NCBI GenBank assembly: GCA_001724265.1
Contig: MEDY01000163.1
Location: 1-64,000 of the forward strand
Direction: 5' to 3'
Source: Rhizaria sp. SCN 62-66
Taxonomy: Eukaryota > Rhizaria, unplaced
DNA length: 64,000 nucleotides
In this document: in pieces, positions 41,745 through 53,700 of the stretch
Layout of the letters: every line of letters starts with the position of its first letter
Position numbering within the stretch: the first letter of the stretch is position 1
The notes under the pieces: model-generated
Databases searched by the model: none
The model's input: the letters and a program-made list of their open reading frames with translations, nothing else
Told to the model about the DNA's origin: nothing
Position numbers and translations under genes: made by a program

Positions 41745-44700
41745 ATGGCGTACTTCTCTCCTTATATTGCCCTGACCCAGGTTACATTGTGCTTGGTCAT
41801 CGTTGTAGCTTGCTTTTCCTCATGGACAATGGCCCTTGGCACGTACTACAGTACTTCGCTTGCATCTTCAACCTGCTTCCCCGAATAGGGCTACACCTCT
41901 GTAACCGCTGTGATCACTCTAGCAAAGCTTGATTCTACGCAGCCTAACACCGTTTCTATTGCATGGACTTGTGCACAAGTCCACCTGCTTGAGTTGTCAG
42001 CCGCCACACTCGAGTCAAATACGGCAAGCTGCACTCGCATCGGCGCTGATGACTCGAGCGCTTCTACCTCTGATACTTCTTACAAACGTTCAGTCTTTTG
42101 CAACACAGGCGTCAGTACTGTGAAAATGACCCTTTCAGACGTTCGAGTGCAGTTTTCAGCATTTTCTGCTGCAGATCCCGTCACTCACGTCCTCTCAGAG
42201 TGCCTTGCAGTCATTTCCCAAGGTTTCCTTTTGCCTTAGCTTTCTTTAGACCAGCATCACGAGACCACCTATGTCTCCTCTTCGCTAGCACTTCCCGCAC
42301 CACTTACTAATCTGGCAATCTCCAGCGCACCGGTTTCGTCATTTATGGCTTTGAGCTCACCCATAAACGCATTGTTTGAGGCTGCGTTCGACGTCAGTTT
42401 CACCCTTACTTCGCGGACGGAAGGTTACACAGCGCTCTCTATCACGCTCTCGCACTCATGCGGGCTCTTGTTTCTTGCCAACACCACGCGTATTGCACTT
42501 GTTACTGCCCCCGCGCAGCGCAGCGCGGACGTGCCGTGCGTTGCGAAGTATGTCTCAGAGAGCTTGGTTGATTTACGCTGTTGGGGCGCCGCTGCGGGCC
42601 ACTGGACTCTGCGGGTCGCACACGTTGCTTCCACTCCCGATGATGTTACCACGGCGCATTTCAGCGGCAACAGATTTCGTCCGACAACACGGATTACACT
42701 TCCGGCAGACGCAGTGACAGTCAGGCTGAACAGCAAATTCACTCTCACGAGCGCGAACGACGTAGATATTTCGTTGTTGTCGAAGTCTTCCTAGGTTGCT
42801 GCCAAGGATACCACTGTTGCTGCCGAATCGAAAACGCGCCTCCGAGAAGCGTCCCTAAATGGCAAGCATCTTTTCGCATCCAATATTGCTGATGATAAGT
42901 ACGATGATATTGTCTCTGCACATATGATAACCCAAGCTTTGCAAAAGAGCGAAACACGTAGTCGTGCCATTGGTGAAGTGATATCTTGTGGCCAGCTCCT
43001 CGACCAAGCTACCTTTTTGATTTCAGACAATGATGCGAGCATTAACGGCAACGTTCACAATATCATTCGTAACGCTGGCAAAACCGAGACTGATGTTGAT
43101 GCTGAGACTGTCGCGCAACGTGAGCGCATGTTCCATACTCTTTGCGGTGTCCAATCTGTTGATTTTGTGGTGTCGATTCGGATCCCTCAGGTTGCCGCAA
43201 CAGAAATTGGCCCTGCATCTTACACGCGCACATTTACATTCGAATACGATGTCTGCTTGTCGGCTCCTAACTTAGGAGCTTCAGTTACCACAAGGACAAT
43301 GTCGATTTGCTCGACGTACGGTTTCGACTTTGCTGAAGTTGTCGCAACTGGCGCATGTACAGTTGAGGCACGTTCTGCATAGTAGTTCACGTTGAGGATG
43401 CCTGATGACTATGCTGATTACACTGTTTTCACGTGTTACTTTTCCGGCATCCGCATTTCTTCACCCACAACTACACTTTCTTATAGTGTCCCAAGCGGAT
43501 GCACAATGGCGATTGAGGATTCACTTGGAACGTCGTCCTACTTACCTGCATTTGACTTACAAGGCCCTACGTATGATGCTGAAATGAACTGGCGTTTTTC
43601 CGACTCAACATCTGGTATTGCCTACTCAATTAGTCCCTTTGTTGATTACGCCAATCGTAATAACCGCATGCTCACAATCCCGGTTGAGATCACTGTGATG
43701 CACTTATCGCAATTCTCACCGGCACCCGAGGACGCACTCAGGATAGCTATCTCCGGTGCTTGTGATGGAGTCTACAAACTGTCGACTGACAATACGCCGT
43801 TCAACTCACAATCAACGACTATGTTAACAGGTCTTTATCCCCGTAATACTGTATTCACCCCACAGCGCTTTTATCTGCATGTTCGCACAGGCAACACGCT
43901 GACAAACGTCCCGTCTTCTTGCTTCATTTTGTCGTTTGTAAACGGCGTGACTTCGGAGTGGGTGACAATGCCTCCGATCGCAGCGGCAGGCCGCGTTGGC
44001 GTCCCAGTTCCCAGTGCTTACGTCAATTTCCACTACACAAATCTGATCTATGGCTCAACTCTGTCGCCATCCAGTCTCACATTTGGAGTCACTCGCGAGT
44101 TCGCAGTAATGCCAAGCCAGGCACCAACCCCTGCTACCCACGAAGTAACTCTTACCGGTGTAAGCGGCTGCTTTTGCCCCTCAGGAGGCACGCTCTCAAT
44201 CGTAAGCTCATCAGGTTCGGATCTGCAGTCAACTGCTGTTACATGTACAGTCAAGTCGTTTTCAGAGCCCACTGCAGTGCTTACATGTGACACATTCACA
44301 AAAGGCACATGGAACATTTTCGCGCTTCGATGTGGAGATGGCTTTACGCAAGCAAAGTTTGATTTATGTTTCGGATCTATCAACAACTACAAGGTCAACA
44401 CTCAGGTTTCTTTCAATGATGGGTCAATGCTATACTCTGATCAGAATGACGCACCTGTGTTTGCTCCAAACATGACCGCGCTAGTTTCGGCGGTTCAACT
44501 GCTTGATCGTACATTGACTGCGAAGATAGTCGAGAGTAATCCCGCATCAACGCCATCAACTGTCACCGTGACGTATTACCTGTACTTCATCACCCTTCCA
44601 CCTTCAAGCGGTAATAACGTCACAATTGACTTTGGTTTCTTGTCTGGATACGCAACTACAACGTCTTCACAGCTGGTATTTGGCTCCAGCACACTGGCGA

Positions 44701-47700
44701 CGCGGTGTACACAAGTCTCACTCGTCAGGATCAACTGTCTTCCACCGGCTTCGCGTTATGATCCCCTGGCGACGGCGACGACCGGTGTGCCAACTTTCTC
44801 AATTACATTTGTTTCTGAAGCGACAGGAATGCTGATTCCGGTGTTGGCTAACAAGTTCAAACTTCTAACGACACACGACTCCCAAACCACGAATATAGGA
44901 TATGCCGCGTATTCAACAACGCAGGTTACCTACGCGTTCTACGTTGGTTCAAATGGATTTGACGACAGTGCAAACACGGTCGTTGAGGATATCAACGTGT
45001 TAATTTTACCCCTGTCTCCCGCTGCCGCCGCCTCCGCTGCGGGGTCCTTTGAGTTCCAGATTGTGTCGCCGTGTCCGTTCAAGTTTACTTCTGGAGCGTA
45101 TGAGGCAACGTCGCCCAACGCAACAGCGCCGGCCGCTGTGTGGTCATCAGCAAGTACTTTAACGTTGACTCTTGGCAAAGCACCGCTTGGTTCGTATTTT
45201 CGCATGAACACCACCGATGGCATGTCTGCACCGGACTCAATCAGGACGATGTACCTGTCCGGGGTTGGGCCGGAATGTTTTAATCTGCGCTATCTCGGTA
45301 CACCCGTAGTTAACAACAACAACCCACTCGGCACGCTTTTGGGACCATACCCTATGTATTTGCCAACAAACATTACATTGGATATTGTTAAGTCAGAGCT
45401 CTACGACTACACTATGTCTGGCATTTCGCGCGCACTCACCATTAAGCTTAGCATCCACATTGGTGTCAACAAGACATTCCCAACGCTTGAGATTGTTTCT
45501 AAAGCGAACTGCGGTGTTTCTTTTTTGTTTGCCACACTCACTGTTGCAAACGGATTTATTATAAGCGCAAGTGCAAACTCTTCCACATTGCGTTTTGGCA
45601 GTGCCCGCCTTGTGTGTTGCGGGCGCCGATCCATGTCTTGCCACTCTTGCGAATGTTCAGATCATCACAGCCGTCACAGAGACAAGCTGGGCCCTGTCGC
45701 TGTCAGAGTCGTGTTTTAAAACTCAAGTTTATGTTGGAGCTGACGCAGTTGGTCCTCTTGGTGCGATAACAACTGATATGCCACTTTATACTAATGTGAT
45801 GCAGCTCCCCGGCTTCGCAATCCACGCCGTCGCATCTCCGGTAAAGACGATCACCATGCAGCCTCAACCGACCGTGGAATGGAAGTATCGATATGACCGC
45901 TACTTCAAGTCTCTACCGATCGAGATCATTGGCTTTAACATGGCTCCGCGCCGCAAGGACACGTACACCCTAACGTCTTTATGTGGCGGCATTCTATTTG
46001 ATAATGGAGTCTCGTCGGTGGCTGATAATGTGACTTTCGAGATGGACTTCTTAACACGAGATATTAACGTTGTTTACAGCCTCGTTATCACTATGTCCGC
46101 ACATTTGTTTACAAGCAGCATTTCTTCCAGCTGTTTTAAACTCGCACTTGCTTCTGACAACACCAAGGTTTTGACACGCAGGCCGATGGTATCTCTGACC
46201 GTGGAGATGCCACCACCGATTCTCGGTGTTAACGTCATGTCATCAGCTCCTGTCGCAATGGCGGAGCTGCCTGGCGACAGTACGTTTACAGTTAGCTATG
46301 AGATTATGTTGTTTTCTCCGGTTGTGCTTGACTCATCGGTCTCTGTTGTATTTAAGACAACGGGGTCGTGCTTTTGCCCGAATTTAGCGACTGCGACTGC
46401 AATGAAGTCCGGGTTCTCGATTGTGAACAGCACAGTCCTTACACCAGATGTTCCTGCTTCGTGCTCTGTGACGTCGTTTAAGGCGACAAACTTCACGTTA
46501 GTCTGCTCTTCTACACGGCCAGCAAACACGTTTACGGTATTCGGCATCTCATGCCCCACAGCGTTCAAGGCGTCTGCTCTGCTGCCATGTCTTACGGGTG
46601 GTTTGGCGACTTCACTGAACGCCTCTATCCCCACCGCGCCAATAGTAACTGGCATTGACCCCGTTTTTAACGGTGGCACGCACGTGTACCATTATGTGCG
46701 GTATACAGGCAGGTCGAACCCGTTTGGCGTGTCGCTGGCTCTTGGGCTTGCTTCAAAGATCATGCAGACTGTTGAGTTTGTGTTGATCTTCTTCTCACTC
46801 CCAAAAGATTCGTGTAACATCAAGTACGTTTCGACAAGTGAAGTTACTGTTGATGCTGTAGCTAACTCGTTGTTGCCATCCTCGACTGCGCTGATTGCAG
46901 GATGCTCAATGATTAACACAACAACTCTTGCATGCAGTCCAACGGCACAAGAAGTGTTTAGTACATTGCTCTTGACAGGAGTCGTGTCCCAAATTAGTGA
47001 CGCGAGTATTCTTTACGCTGCGGCGTATTTGTCGCTTCAGTTTGACTCTGTTATTGCTACTCATGTGCCTACAGATCATTTCTTGCCATTGGCAAGTTTT
47101 TCCGGACCACCGTTTGCTTACTTTATCAGTGGCGCGGATCCCGTTGGGTATTATACCTCAATTCGCTTTACTCCGCAGTTTATGATTGTGCCTCTCCATC
47201 CCACCATGGCAAATGGGACGACCCTCATCACCATCACGTTTAGTTGTAGCAGCACTTTCACTATCACAACCTCAATTCCGCTCACATTGCAAAATGCTGG
47301 CAGCGGCACGGCTATCTCTGCGACACTTACTGCAACAGGCGCTAGTCTTTCCATCAAGGCTGTCCTTGGCCGGTACATGTGGTTTGCTGCACCAACGGCA
47401 ATGCAGATTACACGCGCAATGTGGGAATCCAACTACCCTGCTGGTATGGGGCCGACATGCATGCAGGCGTCGACAAGTAGTGCCACCGCTGGCACCGCAG
47501 TTGGTTCACTCATCGGCCCTTTCCCAAGCGCGATTGTGCCTCCGCCGCTATACTATGTTACCGCCGCAGGAACTCCCGTGACAACTAACCTTGCGACAGG
47601 AGCTAGCTACACCCTTCGGTTTTCTTTTTCGCCACGCATTGAGATGCCAACTAAAAGCGTGATAAAGATTGCGCTTGACGCCACACTTCCTGGATGTGAT

Positions 47701-50700
47701 ATGGACGTTTCAGGCTTTACTTTATCGACAGCGTCCGTTTCCGTGGTGACCACGGTGCGTAGTGGAGTTTTGGTTTGTTCCAAGACTCTTGCCGCCAAGT
47801 CCTCATATACAACGACCTGTGTCGGCAGCTACAACTTTGCCACTGATGGCGAGATTCTCCTTTCTCTTGGCCCTGTCGAAATCACCCGTGTTGCAAATAC
47901 GTACGCGTCAGTGCTTCACGGCGCATGTATTCTCACATCGATTGATTATCAAAACACGGGCTTTACAGATACGTATTCAATTACTCTTTCGGGCGCGTTT
48001 AAGCTGCCAAATATTGTCAGTGTTATCCCACAGCACACTATAGCGGAACCGAATCTTCCAGTGTTGATGCTGCTCGGTAAAGCCGCATTGCCATCCGGTG
48101 TCGTCAAAGAGTTCCGCATCGATATGCCAAATCATGTTGCGGCGTTAAATAGCTCAACATTTACGTTCATCCGCCCCACAACCTCAACGGTCTTTTCTGG
48201 CTTCACACCAACGCTCGACATGATGCACAACCAGCTCTCGTTTAGCGGCAAGTCAAGTTCGCTTCAGCAGTGCAACTCTGTCGCTGGACTCTCGAGCTCG
48301 TGCGCAGCTTTGATGTCGTTTACTGATATTGCCGCCGATTACACAACTTTGCTTCCTTTGTTTGAGTACGCCCCAGTGTGGGACATATTATCTACTCGCA
48401 CCGGCATTGTGTCATACGCACCGCTCACACGTACCCCACTAGTCGCACAGGGCAACTCTGGGCGTTTTACGTCCGCATCGCTGTCGTACGAAAGCAAGGA
48501 AACAGGCAATAAGCTGATGAAGCTGGTGCTCCGGTACACACTGAGCTTCAATAGCAGCACACTTACGCACATGATCACCTTTCCTTTCTCTGCCTCGTAT
48601 GCCGGCGTTTTAGTGGCTTACACAGGCTTCGACACCCTGGTATGTGAGGCGAATGCGTGCATCGGAACAGCAAACGCGGCCTATAGCGGTTACAGTGCTA
48701 CATTTGATGATATCCAAGGTTTATTAGCACCGTTTCAACTGATAACCGCGACCATTGCTGTTTATGATTCTGTCAAGAATGCTGATCTCGTCCTAGGTTT
48801 GAGTGCTGCTCTATCCCGGGAGGCGCGCGCTCTCGAGGCTTATGAACGTTCACAACGCCCTGTGGCGTCTCAGTATGTCTCATCCCAATTGACATTCTTT
48901 GGTGGCTTACCAGTGCCATCGACGTACGGCCACACTATCAGCGGTGATGATGCAACAATTATCTCGACGTTCTCCGTGGCACTTTTGAACGCACACATCT
49001 ACATTGTGCCTGACAGGCCTGATATTGATCTTGTGACGCAAGTCGTTCCTACATCACCCCATCTAGTTAGCGGGGGCACTGCGACAATTGTTGCGATTTT
49101 CGTTTACGATTCTACCAACGTTACATGCAACGGTACTGCAAAATCGGCCGGAGTAATTTCTCTTCGGGCTTGCGTCACAACTCAATTTCCTTTACTGCGT
49201 CTTCAGGTTACAATGTCGTACCTCAAGTATATTCCTATTCGCGGGGTATGGCTTGACGTGCTGTTTGGTTCTGATAAATTTTCCCGGTTCTCAATTGAGC
49301 CACCACCGACGCCGCAACTGATGACCATTGCTATGCCTCCAGTGCTTGCAAGGACTTCTCCCTACGACACAGTGACGCTCAGCGTCACTTCAGCCAAAGG
49401 TCTTGTTATGTCCAAGGTCTATGCAGACGCGCTTCTGCTTATATTTACTCTTTCTAACACAGATGCGACGCTTGCCCAGTGTGGAACGGCTGCAAGTCAG
49501 GTTACATGGCAGACTACTGGCATCACAGCGTGCGCGCTTGCCCGCTGTACGTTTGATGCAGCAACTACCGCAAGCCCTATCGAGACGCTGACGTGCACGC
49601 TACCAACAACAAAGAGTAGCTGCTATGGTAATGCGGTTGCCACAGTGACGGATCCTATCAAAATCGCTCTTAAGCAGTGCGTGCGCCACGACAGCGACTT
49701 AGGCCGTACTCCAGCACTCACAGTTGCAATTGGCGAGAGCGCTAGCAAGCCCTACTGGCAAGGGAGTACGTATCTGACGAACGTTGGTGGTATCATAACA
49801 CCTGTAACAATGCCTGCGATGACGAATGTTGCTATTGCTGGTGGGCGTCGTTATACTGGATCTATTCCAGCTGCGCAGTGCGCGCGTGGCTACAGTATGT
49901 ACGCAGACGACATCCTGCGCGTTTACCAGACCATGCACTCTAACTTTGTGCTCTACGGTTTAAACGCGAGTCTTCTTATTAAGGACAACACAGATGGCGA
50001 CAAAACACTTGTGCCGGTTGCAATGACATATACGAGTATTGATTTCGTTTTGCCAAGTAGCGTTCAGTCTGCTTTTATTTGTTCAAGCACTGTTACCGGC
50101 ACGTTTGTGCTGTCCACGCAGAACTCTTTGCCAATAGGCAAATTGTATTTCCGTTTGATGACGCGGTCCGGCGTCAAGATTGAGTATAATGGTGTCATTT
50201 CTGGCACAAGCTCAATGGTGCAGGATATGACCGCGACGAACACTGCTTACAGTGGCTGGGTTACCCGCCGCAACATGAGTGTTCCTGAGCTTTCGTTTAC
50301 AATTGATATGGGTGACCGCGCTCTTGGCGCTCCATATTACGTCCAAGCAACTTTTACGTCGCTATGCGTCTACTCGTACAGCATGGCGCGCCTTTTTCCA
50401 CCTTCGACAGACAATGAACTACTACGAGTCATCCTGCATGATGAGCCGAGCGTTCTGAGCGCTGACAGCATCACGCTTATGTTTTCAACCAATATGACAA
50501 CCGCTTTCAGCGCCAACGTCAAAGTTTACGGTCTCTATTGCAAAAGTGGAAGTCTTGCATTTACGGCGTATAACCCAGTTGATACCACCGAGTCGCTGCC
50601 ATTCCTCTCACTTGTTGTTCCGGCCCTGACGGGTGACGCTAATTTTGTGGGCCAAGCTGTTGTCGCGGGCGCATATAAGACGCAAGTCAGCGGCGTCCCA

Positions 50701-53700
50701 ACTGGCCCTGCTACTAACTTTTTTTCCAAAGGTGCAGCCACGGTTCAGCTGCTAATTCCGTTTACTAGCATTGTGCCTATCACACGCACTACAACTATTG
50801 TTATCACTGGCGTCGGGATCTCAACTTGTGCCAATGCTGCATTGCTCGGGAGCGACATGACTCGCGCTAGCGGCTTTACAGCAACAGCAAGTGCGGGATG
50901 CAAGGTCACACTGAAATTTGCCTCTCTACCAGAAAATGTCGAGCCCTACACCCCGCTTTTTCTGGTTGTCATTGACGCAAAGCCACTTGACACAATCAAC
51001 AGTGATTTTGACTCAACTGCCGACTCCTTTTCTGTGCTCATTAGTAATACGCAACACCTCGTCCTTGCCCCCATTAGCGTTCGACCGCAGCTAAGTAAGT
51101 ACCACGAGCTTACCGCGTCTGCGATTACAATGACAATGTCTACGACGACGCGTGCCAACAAGATCTCGTTCACCCTCACCGGCAATGGTAAGCGCATTAT
51201 TCCGATTGGCGGTCCTCCCATGACTCTTCGTGTGCGAATTAATCTTAAGAATGCAGGCGTGTCACTAATGACCGAGGGCGCCACGCTTACCGTGACTCCG
51301 AAAGGCACTATCGCCACCCTTGTAGTCAAATCAACGACGTTTACAGGAGAGCGGGTCGTGCCACACGGAGAGCTTGCGACTGGGATCCAGAGTGCGGTCG
51401 ACCTATCTTTTGAGTATGTGTTAAACACAACAGGAACGCAGTACTTTTCAAGCGGGTCCTATGGCTTTGCTTTTACCATTGACAATGTGCATGTGAGGGG
51501 AGGACTGCTTGCTACAATGCCGACATATTTAGCGGTGTGGCTCTTAAACGATCTGGACCCTGTCTACAGCTATGTTCCAAGCATCGCCGTGTCATTTCCC
51601 GTATCTTTGAAAACAGGACGCTTTACTTCTGGGCTTTATGCTTTGTCAAACGTACCAAGAACTTTGTTTCAGCGTCCGCACATGATGGGAGCGAGTGCCG
51701 AGAACTTCGCGACATATCAAACTGACCACCTTGGCTCTGACGGCCCGGGACTTATGACATGGCGCGCACGGCTATACATGACGTCAAATCGTGCAGTTGT
51801 CATAGTTCTTCCACAGGAGATTACGGCTGCTGCGACGAGAAGCAGTTACATTGGCACTTTCTACACAGATGTATCATATACAGAGGCGATCGATATTCCC
51901 GAGTACGAATACGACGGGAAGACAATCCCCGCTCAGACTATTTACGTCACGCGTACGGGCAGGACGTCACGACCTGCTTGCGTCGCGTGCACCGACGCTG
52001 TAAAGTCTCTTATCTGTGCGACCCCAAGCGAGTTGAATTTGCGCGGTGGAACTGCAAGCATATGCTTGCTGTCATTAAGTGAAGGTTGCATAACTTGCTC
52101 AGTCACTTCAAATTTGTTTCCGTCGACTTATATGACTATTGAGATTGCTAATCTTACGCGCACCAAAACAATCACTAATAGCGCGCGCCGCTTCCCGTTT
52201 ACAACAATCTTTGGTGCTAACAGTGCTATGACTACTCTCACATCACCATCCTACTTTTACTCCGCTGGGCTTAACCGCAATTGGGATTTTGGCACTGCGA
52301 GTCGGTTTATTAAATCAGCAAACTATACTCCGACTCCTGATGTGCTCAAGATTGACACTGCGAATACCACCAGCGGTGCTGTTTGCCGTACGATCGACAT
52401 GATGACGAATACTATCTACGCAGTCTCCAATACTGGCCACTTGTCTGCAGTCTACATGCAAAACGTGGCGTCGTCTGCAGGGCTTGACAACAGTCCTATC
52501 GGAAGGTGGGTGCGCCAGGAGCAGTACGCGTTCATGCTCCTACAAGACACATGTTCAGTGCGCCACTGTTGGATCACAGTTGCACCAGATGCACTTCACC
52601 TTGCTATTAACCTGAATAACGAAATTATTCTGCTTGTTGAGCGCGCACAACGGTCATCGTTTACAGTTCTCAGTTCACTGGTGTTGCCATATAGCGAGCC
52701 TCCACTCGACGTGCTGTCAAATAAGCCTTTCACCGCAAGGCTTTACTTTGCAGGCTGGCAGAACACGTCTATTGCGTCTTTATATCTTGTAACGTTGAGT
52801 GGAAGCATACGCATGATTAGGGTTGATGCGAACTATAATTGGCTTACTCTATCGGCCACTACAACCGTCTTTAACGATACACGCATGACATCCATTGCAC
52901 ACGATCCTGCGACGAATGTCATGGGTTTATGCGGATTATTGAAGACGGATCCGTTGGTTGTCAAGTGTAATATTATCCGCTTCACTGCATCTCAACTCAC
53001 TCTCGTCAAAACAGTGCACATGGAAACACCGTACTACCTGCTCCCAACTGCTGCAACGCTTTGCCCACAATCCAATATCAACACATTTAGTGCTTTAACA
53101 GATGAATGTATCATGGTTTCCGCAAGCCTGCTAGAGGCCACATCCGCGAGTCCGAATCCTCAGCTCCGTCAGTATTTACTTCGTTTTTCACTTGACACTG
53201 ACACCAAGCCGCTCATTTCAGCGATCATTAACACATATCCTGTTGTGGCGTTAGAGTTTACAGGATATCAATCACAAATCATTGTGCATCATGTTGGCAT
53301 GGACCAGCGAGTCGTAATGCGGACATTGACGCGAATGGACGGTCAAGGACGATTTGGATGGATGACTACCGACCGTATTGTCGTTGACATTGCGCGCGAC
53401 CCAAGCAGCGCAAGCATCATGCTTGACGGAAGTCGCTCTGTGATGTTCTATTTGTCGCCAGATTACCAGGTTACTACACTGTCGGCAGTGCCACGTGTTT
53501 ACAGTGCGACACTACAATCCAACAATGTGATATTGTTTTCCACCGACTGGATGATGACCGCAAACTCGACAGTTACTTTTGGCCCGTCTGCGTCCAGCCA
53601 AACAGCGATTGCGCACTTGACAAGTGGTGCAGTGACGACGCTTAGCAATGTTAGCTATGCGAGCAACGTCAACTATATTGACACGGTTCAGAATCCTCTC

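Noticed and set aside
41881-43385. The TAGs of the giant gene as 3' splice acceptors (several follow pyrimidines, e.g. TTTCCTTTTGCCTTAG)
   Set aside because: Sequence before each TAG is coding-like in the same frame, and I found no GTAYGT donor giving an in-frame product. The best one (GTATGT at 42548) joined to 42795 shifts frame and meets TAA within about 21 codons.
45612-45660. A 49-base intron at the frame break as the preferred explanation
   Set aside because: It restores frame, but it is far shorter than the other introns (142-249), has a weak donor, and removes residues that other modules appear to have. Kept as an alternative only.
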